A stretch of DNA of 64,000 bases from Microbacterium luteolum (GCF_039533965.1 NZ_BAAAUN010000001.1:434001-498000), one strand, 5' to 3'. Numbered from the stretch's first letter, positions 1 to 8,816 are shown. Made by a program: numbers and translations. The notes: generated from the sequence alone by a model not told the origin.

Positions 1-89
1 CCGACGCCGAGCGCAGCTCCGTCGCCTCGCTCCTGCGGAGCACGCTCGCCCTGCTCGGACCGGCTCAGGGAGGACAGGCGCGTGTCTGA
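1..89 (+). CDS. ruvA: RuvA, Holliday junction branch migration subunit (C-terminal end only)
   Basis: Only the last 28 codons are present; the gene begins before the window. The visible tail (…[11 protein letters not shown]…) has the form of the RuvA C-terminal domain III, the small helical module that contacts RuvB. It ends in TGA at 87-89 and overlaps the GTG start of ruvB at 82 by 8 bases, so the two subunits are translationally coupled. The identification rests on this short tail plus the position immediately before ruvB. Confidence 0.8.
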   Translation, partial: DAERSSVASLLRSTLALLGPAQGGQARV

Positions 90-1107
90 CGCCCGCGATG
101 CCACCGAGCCCGTCGACGACACCGAGCTCGCGATCGAGGGCGCCCTGCGCCCGGCCAGCCTCAGCGAGTTCGTCGGTCAGCAGAAAGTCCGCGGGCAGCT
201 GCAGCTGCTTCTCGAGGCGGCCCGCATCCAGAGCCGCCCCGCCGATCACATCCTCCTGGCCGGCCCGCCCGGACTCGGCAAGACCACGCTCGCGATGATC
301 GTCGCGCACGAGAGCGACCGGCCGTTGCGCCTGTCCAGCGGGCCGGCGATCCAGCATGCCGGGGATCTCGCCGCGCTCCTGTCGAGCCTGGTCCCCGGTG
401 AGGTCCTCTTCATCGACGAGATCCACCGAATGGCCCGCTCCGCGGAGGAGATGCTGTACCTCGCGATGGAGGACTACCGCATCGACATCATGGTCGGCAA
501 GGGCGCCGGCGCCACCAGCATCCCGCTCGAACTCGCTCCGTTCACCCTGGTCGGCGCGACGACCAGGTCCGGGCTGCTGCCGAACCCGCTCCGCGATCGC
601 TTCGGATTCACCGGACACCTGGAGTTCTACGACGAGCGGGAGCTCGAGCAGGTCATCGAGCGGTCGGCGATCGTGCTGGGCGTGGAGATCCCCCGGGACT
701 CGCTCGCGGAGATCGCCCGGCGCTCCCGCGGTACTCCGCGCATCGCGAACCGTCTGCTCCGACGCGTCCGCGACTACGCACTGGTGCACGGCGACGGGTC
801 GGCGACCATCCATGACGTCCGGGCCGCTCTCGAGCTCTACGACGTCGATGCGATCGGTCTCGACCGGCTGGATCGCGCCGTGCTGGAAGCGCTCGTCCGG
901 CGGTTCCGCGGCGGACCGGTGGGACTCAGCACGCTCGCCGTCGCGGTCGGCGAAGAGGGCGAGACCGTCGAGAGCGTCGTCGAACCGTACCTCGTCCGCA
1001 TCGGGTTCCTCGGTCGCACACCGCGGGGCAGAGTCGCGATGCCGGAGGCGTATGCGCACCTGGGTGTCCCGCACCCAGACGGGGCGCTTCGTCTTGATGA
1101 CCTATAA
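82..1107 (+). CDS. ruvB: RuvB, Holliday junction branch migration ATPase
   Basis: 341 residues, the usual family length. RuvB is the hexameric AAA+ motor that, with RuvA, drives branch migration of Holliday junctions in recombination repair. Visible motifs are Walker [10 protein letters not shown] at residues 61-69, Walker B IDEIH at 111-115, a sensor 1 region GATT near 158-161, and the RDRFGF segment at 171-176 that carries the arginine finger. The C-terminal third is the winged-helix DNA-binding domain. The GTG start at 82 overlaps the end of ruvA. The stop codon lies inside the TATAAT box of the next transcription unit. Confidence 0.98.
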   Translation: MSDARDATEPVDDTELAIEGALRPASLSEFVGQQKVRGQLQLLLEAARIQSRPADHILLAGPPGLGKTTLAMIVAHESDRPLRLSSGPAIQHAGDLAALLSSLVPGEVLFIDEIHRMARSAEEMLYLAMEDYRIDIMVGKGAGATSIPLELAPFTLVGATTRSGLLPNPLRDRFGFTGHLEFYDERELEQVIERSAIVLGVEIPRDSLAEIARRSRGTPRIANRLLRRVRDYALVHGDGSATIHDVRAALELYDVDAIGLDRLDRAVLEALVRRFRGGPVGLSTLAVAVGEEGETVESVVEPYLVRIGFLGRTPRGRVAMPEAYAHLGVPHPDGALRLDDL

Positions 1108-1108
1108 T
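1103..1108 (+). promoter_or_regulatory. TATAAT -10 box for the yajC-secDF-rel unit
   Basis: A perfect TATAAT hexamer overlaps the ruvB stop codon and would place transcription initiation near 1115, about 70 bases before yajC. No convincing -35 hexamer is seen at 16-18 bases spacing, which is common for actinobacterial promoters. Perfect A/T hexamers are rare in DNA this G+C-rich. Inferred only. Confidence 0.5.
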
Positions 1109-1182
1109 CGCTGAAGACTTCCCCCCGGATACCTCTGTGCGCCCAAAGGCTGGTGCGTGCACCTGAGAAAGGCGCTTCCCCC

Positions 1183-1584
1183 ATGCCCATGGAATTCATC
1201 CTCTTCGGTCTTCTGGCCGTTCTTCTCGTCTTCATGATCTTCAACACGCGCAAGCGCACCAAGGCGATGAAGGCCGAGCAGGAGGAGAAGGCGACCAAGA
1301 CCGTCCCCGGCGTCAAGGTGCTGCTGCAGGGCGGCATCTACGGCACGATCGTCGCCTACGACCCCGAGGACCTCGACTCCCCGGCGCTCGTCGAGATCGC
1401 TCCCGGCACCATCATCGAGGTGCACAGCCAGGCCATCCTCCGCATCGTCGAGCCCAAGGACGTCGTCGTCGAGGAGCCCGTGGTCGTCGAGGACGACGTC
1501 GTGGCGAACGAGACCGACGCTCCGGCGATCGAGACGACCGAGGAGACGCGCGCGCGTCTCGAGCGGGACGCAGACGACAAGTAA
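1183..1584 (+). CDS. yajC: YajC, preprotein translocase accessory subunit
   Basis: 133 residues. YajC is a small single-span inner-membrane protein that associates with SecDF at the SecYEG translocon. The protein opens with a hydrophobic helix (about residues 3-20), then a basic stretch (NTRKRTKAMKAEQ) and the conserved soluble domain with G-V-K-V-L-L-Q-G-G-I-Y-G. An acidic tail rich in E, V and D follows. I chose ATG 1183 because AGAAAGG at 1166-1172 is well spaced before it; an upstream GTG at 1153 lacks a Shine-Dalgarno. A second in-frame ATG at 1189 is also possible. It is followed by secD and secF, the standard order. Confidence 0.93.
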   Translation: MPMEFILFGLLAVLLVFMIFNTRKRTKAMKAEQEEKATKTVPGVKVLLQGGIYGTIVAYDPEDLDSPALVEIAPGTIIEVHSQAILRIVEPKDVVVEEPVVVEDDVVANETDAPAIETTEETRARLERDADDK

Positions 1585-1644
1585 GCACGACCGCCGCCAG
1601 CGCTGCCCCTCCGCATCTCCGGCATCTCAGAAAGCTGAACACAC

Positions 1645-3411
1645 GTGGCTTCATCCTCTCCGGTCCGTCACGCCTGGCGGGTCCTCCTCGGCCTGCTCCT
1701 CGTGACGGGCGTGCTCTTCGGCATCAACTCGCTGGGCGTCTACCTCATCAAGGACGGCAACGGGGAGGCGGTGAGCTCGTGGACGCCTGAACTCGCCCTC
1801 GACCTGCAGGGCGGCACGCAGATCGTCCTGAGCGCCGAGACCGAGGACGGGGCTGCGCCCTCGTCCGAGCAGCTCGACCAGGCCGCGGCCATCATCCGTC
1901 AGCGCGTCGACGCGTCCGGCGTCGCCGAGGCCGACATCACCACCGAGGGCGGACAGAACATCGTCGTCCAGATCCCCGGTGTCGCCGATGAGCAGACCCG
2001 CGAGCGGATCCAGTCGAGCGCTCAGCTGGAGTTCCGACCAGTGCTGGCGACCAACGCGGCCAGTACGGAGTTCGTCGGCGAGGACGGCGAATCAACGCCC
2101 TTCCCGTCGCCCGATCCCTCGCTGAACGCGACGCCGACGGTCGAGCCCACGGACGCCAGCGACCTGTCCTGGGTGACCGAGAAGCTCGCCGCCGAGTTCC
2201 AGGCCTACGATTGCGCCAACCCGGACAACGACCCGGCCCGCGCCCCGAAGGACGAGCCGCTCATCGCCTGCTCGCCGGACGCCACTCAGAAGTTCCTCCT
2301 CGGCCCGGCCGAGCTCGACGGCACGGCCATCACGGATGCCTCGGCCGGTCGGGACCCCAAGTCGGGAGCGTGGCTCGTCCAGCTGACGATGAGCGGCGAA
2401 GGCGGAGACGCCTTCGGCATCGTCAGCACGCGTCTGAACCAGAACCGCATCGACGGCCTGTCGCCGCGGGACCAGTTCGCGTTCGTGCTCGACGGCAGCG
2501 TCCTCAGTGCACCGCGGATGAACGGTGTGATCCTCGACGGCCGCCCGAGCATCTCGGGCAGCTTCACGCAGGAGAGCGCGACGACCCTCGCGGACCAGCT
2601 GAAGTTCGGTGCGCTGCCGCTCAGCTTCACCGTGCAGAGCTCCGACACCATCTCGGCCACCCTCGGCACGCAGCAGCTGCAGATCGGCCTGATCGCCGGT
2701 CTCATCGGTCTCGCGCTCGTGGCCATCTACTCGCTCATCGTCTACCGAGCGCTCGGGTCGGTGATCATCGCCTCGATCGCCGTGATGGGCGTCCTGACCT
2801 ACATCATCATCTGCATCCTGGCCTGGCGACTGGGCTTCCGTCTGTCGCTCGCCGGCGTCGCGGGTCTGATCGTGTCGATCGGCTTCACGGCCGACTCGTT
2901 CATCGTCTACTTCGAGCGAATACGAGACGAGCTCCGCGACGGCAAGTCGATCACCTCCGCCGTGGAAGACGGCTGGGGCCGCGCCAAGCGCACGATCTAC
3001 ATCTCGAAGTCGATCAACATCCTCGCCGCCGTGGTGCTCTACATCCTCGCGGATGCCACGGTGAAGGGCTTCGCGTTCACGCTCGGTCTCACGACCTTGA
3101 TCGACGTGTTCATCTTCGTGATCTTCACGCACCCCGTGATGCAGCTCCTCGCACGCACGCGGTTCTTCGGAGGCGGACACAAGCTGTCCGGCCTCGACCC
3201 CGAGGCCCTCGGCGCCGTCTACCGAAGCCGCTCGCAGTTCCGAGAGGTCTCCAGCGCCACCACCGGACGCGGGGCGAAGAATGCCCGCGCCCGCGGTGAG
3301 GCCGACCGTCGCCAGACGATCGCCGAACGCAAACGTGCGGAAGCCCTTGCCGGGGAGAGACGCGCCAACGCCGACAGTTCTACCAAGGGAACCAGGGAGG
3401 GAGACGCCTGA
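1645..3411 (+). CDS. secD: SecD, protein translocase subunit
   Basis: 588 residues. SecD with SecF uses the proton motive force to pull secreted proteins out of the SecYEG channel. TM1 is at about residues 11-35, followed by the family signature D-L-Q-G-G-T (53-58) and a large extracytoplasmic P1 domain. Five further membrane spans lie between roughly residues 345 and 510, including the conserved region L-R-D-G-K-S. A low-complexity charged cytosolic tail of about 70 residues rich in Arg, Ala and Glu follows; this is an actinobacterial extension without known fold. It starts with GTG and ends in TGATG, overlapping secF by one base, so the two are coupled. Confidence 0.97.
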   Translation: MASSSPVRHAWRVLLGLLLVTGVLFGINSLGVYLIKDGNGEAVSSWTPELALDLQGGTQIVLSAETEDGAAPSSEQLDQAAAIIRQRVDASGVAEADITTEGGQNIVVQIPGVADEQTRERIQSSAQLEFRPVLATNAASTEFVGEDGESTPFPSPDPSLNATPTVEPTDASDLSWVTEKLAAEFQAYDCANPDNDPARAPKDEPLIACSPDATQKFLLGPAELDGTAITDASAGRDPKSGAWLVQLTMSGEGGDAFGIVSTRLNQNRIDGLSPRDQFAFVLDGSVLSAPRMNGVILDGRPSISGSFTQESATTLADQLKFGALPLSFTVQSSDTISATLGTQQLQIGLIAGLIGLALVAIYSLIVYRALGSVIIASIAVMGVLTYIIICILAWRLGFRLSLAGVAGLIVSIGFTADSFIVYFERIRDELRDGKSITSAVEDGWGRAKRTIYISKSINILAAVVLYILADATVKGFAFTLGLTTLIDVFIFVIFTHPVMQLLARTRFFGGGHKLSGLDPEALGAVYRSRSQFREVSSATTGRGAKNARARGEADRRQTIAERKRAEALAGERRANADSSTKGTREGDA

Positions 3412-4400
3412 TGCCTTCCATGAGTGAGTTCGGCAACAACCTGTACTCGGGGAAGACCTCCTTCCCCTTCGTCGGCAAGCGCCGTCTGTGGTTCATCATC
3501 GCGATCGTGCTCGTCGTCGGCTCGGCGCTCGTGCCGCTGATCCGTCCGATCCAGTTCTCGATCGAGTTCACCGGCGGGTCGCAGTTCACGGTGCAGGCAC
3601 CGGACAGCCGCGACCAGGAGAAGGCGACCGCCGCCGTGCAGTCGGTCGTCCCCGGCGCGGCCACCAAGGTCGTGATCGTGAGCGACCGCGACGTCCGTGT
3701 GCAGACCGACCAGATGAGCGCCGACGAGACGCAGCAGGTCGCCGCAGCCCTCGCCGATGTCTACAAGGTCGACGCGGCTGACGTGACGTCGTCGTTCATC
3801 GGCCCGGCCTGGGGCGAGAACGTCACCAAGCAGTCGCTGTGGGGTCTCGCGATCTTCCTGGCGCTGACGTTCCTCATCCTCGCGATCTACTTCCGCACGT
3901 GGAAGATGTCGGCCGCCGCGATCATCGGCCTCCTGGACGTGCTCGTGATCACGGTCGGCGTCTACGCGCTGGCCGGGTTCGAGATCTCGCCCGCCGCCGT
4001 GATCGGCTTCCTCACGATCCTTGCGTACTCGCTCTACGACACCACGGTCGTGTTCGACAAGATCCGCGAGAACACCACGGAGGACGGGGAGAAGTCCGCG
4101 CGGCTGTTCGGGGAGTCCGTCAACCTCGCCGTGAACCAGACGCTGGTGCGATCGATCAACACGTCCGTCGTCGCGGCGCTGCCCGTGGGCGCGGTGCTCT
4201 TCATCGGCGCCTTCTGGCTCGGCGCCGAGTCGCTCACCGACATCTCGCTGTCGATCTTCGTCGGCATCCTGGTCGCCACGTACTCGACGTTGTTCGTCGC
4301 CGCTCCGCTGTACTCGCTGTTCCGCGAGAACGAGCCGCAGCTCAAGGAGCGGGACGCCCGCATCCGCGAGGCCCGCAGCAAGGCGTCCGTCGACGCCTGA
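3411..4400 (+). CDS. secF: SecF, protein translocase subunit
   Basis: 329 residues, partner of SecD in the SecDF complex. TM1 lies at about residues 25-45, followed by the I-E-F-T-G-G-S signature at 51-57, a periplasm-facing loop of about 80 residues, and five more helices in the C-terminal half. The ATG at 3411 overlaps the secD stop and has AGGGAGGG at about 3394-3401. A second ATG (3420, giving M-S-E-F-G-N-N) is in frame and possible. The C-terminal tail is Arg/Lys/Glu-rich and cytosolic. Confidence 0.96.
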   Translation: MPSMSEFGNNLYSGKTSFPFVGKRRLWFIIAIVLVVGSALVPLIRPIQFSIEFTGGSQFTVQAPDSRDQEKATAAVQSVVPGAATKVVIVSDRDVRVQTDQMSADETQQVAAALADVYKVDAADVTSSFIGPAWGENVTKQSLWGLAIFLALTFLILAIYFRTWKMSAAAIIGLLDVLVITVGVYALAGFEISPAAVIGFLTILAYSLYDTTVVFDKIRENTTEDGEKSARLFGESVNLAVNQTLVRSINTSVVAALPVGAVLFIGAFWLGAESLTDISLSIFVGILVATYSTLFVAAPLYSLFRENEPQLKERDARIREARSKASVDA

Positions 4401-4412
4401 TCGTTCCCTCTC

Positions 4413-4445
4413 GCGGGAGCTCGTCCCGCACAGCACGCGTAAGAT
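4413..4445 (+). promoter_or_regulatory. Intergenic hairpin and possible -10 box before rel
   Basis: A short inverted repeat (GCGGGA at 4413-4418, TCCCGC at 4424-4429, 5-base loop) follows secF without a T-tract. It is followed by TAAGAT at 4440-4445, a candidate -10 hexamer for rel. This could be a weak secF terminator plus a rel promoter, but both calls are weak and rel may simply be read from the sec promoter. Confidence 0.3.
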
Positions 4446-4468
4446 GAGAAGATTCGGGAGGTGAGTGG

Positions 4469-6721
4469 ATGGCGGAGCCGCAGACGTCGTCGCAGGGTTC
4501 CAGTCTGCGACGACTGGTGCCCCGCATCTTCTCGCGCGCGTCCAGGATCAACGACCTCGACAACCTGATCCGCACCGTCCGCGCCAACCACCCCCGCGGC
4601 GACTTCCCGGTCATCGAGCGCGCATACGCGGTCGCCAAGGAGAAGCACGAGGGCCAGAAGCGGCAGAGCGGCGAGCCGTACATCACGCACCCGCTCGCCG
4701 TCGCGCAGATCCTCGCCGAACTCGGTCTCGGACCCCGCGCGATCGCGGCCGCCCTGCTGCACGACACGGTCGAGGACACGGGATACGCCCTGACCGATCT
4801 GACGGCCGAGTTCGGCGACGAGGTCGCCATGCTCGTCGACGGCGTCACCAAGCTCGACAAGGTCAAGTACGGCGAGAGTGCTCAGGCCGAGACCGTCCGC
4901 AAGATGATCGTCGCGATGTCCAAGGACATCCGCGTGCTCCTGATCAAGCTCGCCGACCGCCTGCACAATGCGCGCACCTGGGGCTTCGTCCCGCCGGAGA
5001 AGGCGGCGAAGAAGGCCAAGGAGACGCTGGAGATCTACGCGCCGCTGGCCAATCGACTCGGCATCCAGGCCATCAAGTCGGAGCTCGAGGATCTCTCGTT
5101 CGCCGTGCTGCATCCGAAGATCTACAACGAGATCCACAGCCTCATCGCGCAGCGCACCCCGCAGCGCGAGAAGTACCTGGGTCAGGTCGTCGAGGAGATC
5201 GACGAGGATCTGCGTGATCTCCGCATCCGCGGCAAGGTCGTCGGACGGCCGAAACAGCTCTACTCCGTGTATCAGAAGATGGTCATCCGGGGTCGCGAGT
5301 TCGACGACATCTACGACTTGATCGGGATCAGGGTGCTCGTCGCCTCGGTTCGCGACTGCTATGCCGTGCTCGGTGCGATCCACGCCCGCTGGACGCCGCT
5401 GCCCGGCCGTTTCAAGGACTACATCGCGACGCCGAAGTTCAACCTCTACCAGTCGCTCCATACGACGGTGATCGGTCCGGCCGGTCGTACGGTCGAGATC
5501 CAGATCCGCACGCACGAGATGCATCAGCAGGCGGAGTACGGCGTCGCCGCGCACTGGATGTACAAGGAGCGGATGAACGGCGGCGGCAAGACCGAGGTCC
5601 GCGCCTCCGACACCGACATGGCGTGGCTCGCGCACATCTCCGACTGGCAGGCCGAGACGGCCGACCCCGGCGAGTTCCTCGACTCCCTGCGCTTCGAGAT
5701 CGGCGCGAAGGAGGTCTACGTCTTCACGCCGAAGGGGCGGGTGGTCGGACTCCCGGCCAGCGCGACACCCGTGGACTTCGCCTACGCCGTGCACACCGAG
5801 ATCGGTCACCGCACCATGGGGGCCAAGGTCAACGGGCGCCTGGTGCCGCTGGAGTCCGAGCTGAAGAGCGGCGACGTGGTCGAGGTGTTCACCTCGAAGA
5901 ACCCGGATGCCGGACCGAGCCAGGACTGGCTCGGATTCGTGGCCAGCACCCGCGCGCGCAACAAGATCCGCGGTTGGTTCACGAAGGAGCGCCGCGAAGA
6001 GGCGATCGAACAGGGAAAGGAGGCCATCGCGAGGGCGATGCGCCGCCAGAACCTGCCGCTGCAGAAGCTGATGAGCCAGGACTCCTTCGCGGAGGTCGCC
6101 CACCAGCTCCACTACGAAGACGTCTCCGCCCTGTACGCCGCGGTCGGCGAAGGACACGTCTCGACGCAGTCGGTCCTCGAGAAGGTCACGGCTCTCGTCG
6201 CCGCGAGCGATCCGGCGACCGGAACCATCGATCTTCCCGGCAGCGTTCCGACGCGGGAGCCGCGTTCCGGCGACTCGGGCGTGCTGGTGCGCGGTGCCGC
6301 CGACATCCTGGTCAAACTCGCCAAGTGCTGCACCCCGGTGCCGGGCGATTCCATCGTCGGATTCGTGACCCGCGGCAGCGGCGTCTCCGTGCACCGTGCC
6401 GACTGCGTCAACGTGAAGGCGCTGAGTGCGGAGCAGGACCGCTTCGTCGAGGTCTCCTGGGCTCCGACGAAGAAGAGCGTGTTCCGCGTGCAGATCCAGG
6501 TCGAGGCGCTGGATCGCTCCGGTCTGCTCTCCGACGTGACGAGGGTGCTCAGCGAGCACCACGTCAACATCCTGTCGGCGACGGTCACGACCAACGACGA
6601 GCGCCTCGCTCTCAGCCGGTTCGTGTTCGAGATGGGCGATGCGGTGCATCTCGATCGCGTGCTGAACGCGGTGCGCAGGATCGACGCGGTCTACGACGTC
6701 TACCGCGTCACCTCCTCCTGA
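4469..6721 (+). CDS. rel: Rel, bifunctional (p)ppGpp synthetase/hydrolase
   Basis: 750 residues, typical of the single long RSH enzyme of Actinobacteria. It makes and degrades (p)ppGpp in the stringent response. The N-terminal HD hydrolase domain carries H-P at 74-75 and the HD pair H98-D99 in HDTVEDT. The synthetase domain has RFKDYIATPKFNLYQSLHTT from about residue 314 and the ppGpp-related E-Y-G-V-A-A-H-W. A TGS domain starts near 417 (V-Y-V-F-T-P-K-G) and a C-terminal ACT domain occupies about 673-750. Both catalytic motifs look intact. GGGAGGTGAG lies just before ATG 4469. The 3' end overlaps the convergent minus-strand gene by 14 bases. Confidence 0.97.
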   Translation: MAEPQTSSQGSSLRRLVPRIFSRASRINDLDNLIRTVRANHPRGDFPVIERAYAVAKEKHEGQKRQSGEPYITHPLAVAQILAELGLGPRAIAAALLHDTVEDTGYALTDLTAEFGDEVAMLVDGVTKLDKVKYGESAQAETVRKMIVAMSKDIRVLLIKLADRLHNARTWGFVPPEKAAKKAKETLEIYAPLANRLGIQAIKSELEDLSFAVLHPKIYNEIHSLIAQRTPQREKYLGQVVEEIDEDLRDLRIRGKVVGRPKQLYSVYQKMVIRGREFDDIYDLIGIRVLVASVRDCYAVLGAIHARWTPLPGRFKDYIATPKFNLYQSLHTTVIGPAGRTVEIQIRTHEMHQQAEYGVAAHWMYKERMNGGGKTEVRASDTDMAWLAHISDWQAETADPGEFLDSLRFEIGAKEVYVFTPKGRVVGLPASATPVDFAYAVHTEIGHRTMGAKVNGRLVPLESELKSGDVVEVFTSKNPDAGPSQDWLGFVASTRARNKIRGWFTKERREEAIEQGKEAIARAMRRQNLPLQKLMSQDSFAEVAHQLHYEDVSALYAAVGEGHVSTQSVLEKVTALVAASDPATGTIDLPGSVPTREPRSGDSGVLVRGAADILVKLAKCCTPVPGDSIVGFVTRGSGVSVHRADCVNVKALSAEQDRFVEVSWAPTKKSVFRVQIQVEALDRSGLLSDVTRVLSEHHVNILSATVTTNDERLALSRFVFEMGDAVHLDRVLNAVRRIDAVYDVYRVTSS

Positions 6722-7259
6722 GATCGAGCCGCTCCAGCGCAGCCAGCCCGACCCGGCTTCCGGGTACCCGCCGAAGCGACCGGAGCACGGACGCCGTCTC
6801 CGAGGAGAGCTCGGGGAAGAGTCGCGCGAGGCGCTCCATCCACGGCTTCATCCTGGGGTCCCTGTGCAACGTCGTGGCGAGATCGAGCATGGTCCTCGCC
6901 GGCGTCGACACGGCGATCCCGCCGATCAGCTGCAGGTCGGATGCTGGGAGCACTGTGTCGTGGAACACCAGCCGTGCATTGACGTGCGGACGCAGGCGTC
7001 GATCCACCGCGCGCTTGACGTGGTGAACCGCCGGAGGAACGTCGCCGGCGCCGTGGATCCAGGCCGCGGTCGGTCCCGACGCCGCTGTTCCCGGGCGCAC
7101 GAGGGTGGCGATGGCGGTCGCCCGGACATCGGCCGTCTCGATCAGGTCGGCCGGGACGTAGGCATCGCCGATCTCGAACACGTGCCCGTCGATCCGCGCC
7201 GCGCTCAGCTCGGCTTCGCTGAGACGGGCGCCGGGCAGATACAGGAACGCGGGGTGCAT
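6708..7259 (-). CDS. AbiEi-like (type IV antitoxin C-terminal-like) protein, orphan
   Basis: 183 residues if translation starts at the ATG complementary to 7257-7259. The central part (A-A-W-I-H-G-A-G) and the segment G-I-A-V-S-T-P-A-R-T-M-L-D-L-A resemble the C-terminal domain of AbiEi-type antitoxins and the actinobacterial DUF559-neighbour proteins that share it. No clear N-terminal winged helix is recognised and no AbiEii nucleotidyltransferase toxin lies next to it, so function is unassigned. The start codon is embedded in a 20-bp-arm perfect palindrome (7247-7289). The 3' end overlaps convergent rel by 14 bases. An upstream in-frame start at 7370 exists but would overlap the preceding gene and lacks support. 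Confidence 0.6.
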   Translation of the reverse strand: MHPAFLYLPGARLSEAELSAARIDGHVFEIGDAYVPADLIETADVRATAIATLVRPGTAASGPTAAWIHGAGDVPPAVHHVKRAVDRRLRPHVNARLVFHDTVLPASDLQLIGGIAVSTPARTMLDLATTLHRDPRMKPWMERLARLFPELSSETASVLRSLRRVPGSRVGLAALERLDLRRR

Positions 7260-7289
7260 CACGCCAGTGTGGCGTGATGCACCCCGCGT
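7247..7289. repeat. Perfect inverted repeat, 20-bp arms, spanning the start of the AbiEi-like gene
   Basis: Arms at 7247-7266 and 7270-7289 are exact reverse complements separated by only 3 bases (GTG on the + strand). The element contains the start codon and first four codons of the minus-strand gene ending at 6708, and lies 35 bases after the end of the DUF349 gene. No T-tract follows on either strand, so a classical terminator is not the obvious reading. It could be an operator for an autoregulator, a start-codon-sequestering mRNA hairpin, or a terminator of the DUF349 gene acting without U-tract. Confidence 0.85.
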
Positions 7290-7323
7290 GCGAGTGATCG
7301 CGGGCGACCTGTGGAGAACCGGG

Positions 7324-8676
7324 TCAGCCGCCGAGGGCGCTGAGCCAGGTGCGTCGCGCCTCGAGCGCATCGGCAGCCGTCTTCACGGCCTTCTTGTCGC
7401 CGGCCTTCTCGGCGGCGGCGAGCTCGGCCTCGAGCTTCTCGATCGCCTCGAGGAGCTGCGAGCTCATGTCGTTGGCGCGGGCCTTGGTCTCCGGGTTGTT
7501 CTTCTTCCAGTCGACTTCCTCGCGGGCCTTCAGACCCTGCTCGATCACGCGGAGACGGTCGTCCAGCGCGCGCTCCTTCTCCCGGGGGAAGACGCGTCCG
7601 ATCTCGTCCCACTGCTGCTGGATGCGCGTGAGCAGCGCACGTGCGCGCTTGATGTTCGACTCGTCGGCGACGGCCTTGGCCTCTTCGAGAAGGGCCTGTC
7701 GTGCCTCGATCTTCGGCCCGGACTCGGCCTCCTCGGCCGCGGCCTGCTCGGCGCGCGCGGCGTAGAGGGCGTCTCCCGCCGCCTTGAAGCGGGCCCACAG
7801 CGCGTCGTCGGCCTTGCGCCCGGCGCGGCCGGAGGCCTTCCACTCGTCGAGGAGGTTGCGGTAGGCGGGGATGCCGTCGGTGCCGCGCGGCGCGAGAGCC
7901 TCGGCACGCTCCACCAGGCGGGACTTCGCATCGCGAGCGACCTTGTGGGTGTCATCCAGCTCGGAGTAGAACGCGCGCCGCTGCTTGTCGACCACAGCGC
8001 GCGCATCGCGGAATCGCTTCCAGAGCTGCTGCGAGATGCCCTTCGACAGGCGCGGGCCGGTCTGCTGCTGAGCCTGCCAGGCGTCGAACAGCTCGCCGAG
8101 CTCCGCCGTGACCTGCTTCCACTGGACCTTGCTGAGGTCGCGCGCGGCGATCGCCTCGGCGCGCTCCACGAGGACGGTCCGCTCGGCGATCGCCTTGTCG
8201 ACGAGCTCCTTGGCCTGCTGCGCCTCCTGCTCGGTGGCCTCGGAGAGCGAGGCGGTGAGGGCGTTCAGGCGATCGCGGAGACCGGCGAGGTCTCCGACGG
8301 CGGCGGCATCCGTCGCCTCGTCGATCAGGTGGCCCGCCTGCTTGGCGAGATCGCTCGCCGACGCGCCACCGGTCTGCTGACGCTGTTCGAGCGCGTGCAC
8401 CTTGAAGGCGATGTCGTCGAACTTCCGCACGAAGTACGCGAGCGCCTCGTCGGGGGTTCCATCCGGGTACTGGCCGACCACGCGCCAGGCTTCGCCCTCA
8501 CGCACCTCGACGGTGCCGTCTTCGGAGACGCGACCCCACTCGGCGGACGACGAGGATGAAGCCGGCGACGGAGCCACCGGAGGCACGACGGCAGGCGTCG
8601 GCGCCTTTCGCGGCATCGGCACGGCGGGGGGTGCGGGAATGGGGGGAGTCGGCTTCGACGGCTCGGTGGCAGACAC
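7324..8676 (-). CDS. DUF349 domain protein
   Basis: 450 residues. A Pro/Ala/Ser-rich N-terminal tail (about residues 1-45) precedes a W-G-R-V-…-V-R-E-G-E-A-W-R-V-V-G-Q-Y segment, then several helical repeats with the DUF349 form: W-K-Q-V-T-A-E-L-G-E-L-F-D-A-W, then L-W-K-R-F-R-D-A, and Y-R-N-L-L-D-E-W-K-A-S-G-R-A-G-R-K with A-L-W-A-R-F-K-A-A. The C-terminal part is Ala/Glu/Lys coiled coil. DUF349 proteins are widespread and abundant in Actinobacteria but poorly characterised, and I assign no reaction. The start is GTG at 8676 with AAGGAG upstream on the minus strand. It is divergent from nirB. Confidence 0.9.
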   Translation of the reverse strand: MSATEPSKPTPPIPAPPAVPMPRKAPTPAVVPPVAPSPASSSSSAEWGRVSEDGTVEVREGEAWRVVGQYPDGTPDEALAYFVRKFDDIAFKVHALEQRQQTGGASASDLAKQAGHLIDEATDAAAVGDLAGLRDRLNALTASLSEATEQEAQQAKELVDKAIAERTVLVERAEAIAARDLSKVQWKQVTAELGELFDAWQAQQQTGPRLSKGISQQLWKRFRDARAVVDKQRRAFYSELDDTHKVARDAKSRLVERAEALAPRGTDGIPAYRNLLDEWKASGRAGRKADDALWARFKAAGDALYAARAEQAAAEEAESGPKIEARQALLEEAKAVADESNIKRARALLTRIQQQWDEIGRVFPREKERALDDRLRVIEQGLKAREEVDWKKNNPETKARANDMSSQLLEAIEKLEAELAAAEKAGDKKAVKTAADALEARRTWLSALGG

Positions 8677-8778
8677 GGTGATTCTCCTTGCGCGGTAAGG
8701 CCGCGGGAGGCGGAAAGGACGAGGCTCAGCCTAGTACGCCCGCGGGTTCCGGGTGAGGCCGGCACTTCTCACATCACC

Positions 8779-8816
8779 GTTACCGATCTGTGAGGAGATC
8801 GTTCGACGGGTGAAAC
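8779..8816 (+). promoter_or_regulatory. Candidate GlnR box upstream of nirB
   Basis: Four pentamers recur with exact 11-base spacing: GTTAC (8779), GTGAG (8790), GTTCG (8801), GAAAC (8812). The published actinobacterial GlnR operator is gTnAC-n6-GaAAC repeated twice with the same spacing. The first and fourth units match fully; the two inner units match partly. nirBD is a known GlnR target in Streptomyces, and the last gene of this operon is a homologue of the GlnR partner NnaR. The box starts 114 bases before the nirB ATG. Inference from pattern and context. Confidence 0.5.

Noticed and set aside
4034..6649. Minus-strand open frame of 871 codons opposite rel
   Set aside because: Shadow of rel; no ribosome binding site and no motif.
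7247..7289. Palindrome as an ordinary intrinsic terminator
   Set aside because: It covers a start codon and its first codons and has no T-tract on either side. The possibility is kept in the finding but not as the main call.
7260..7370. Longer N-terminus for the AbiEi-like protein (start at 7370)
   Set aside because: It would overlap the end of the DUF349 gene and read through the palindrome; the added residues have no similarity to the rest and no Shine-Dalgarno precedes that start.
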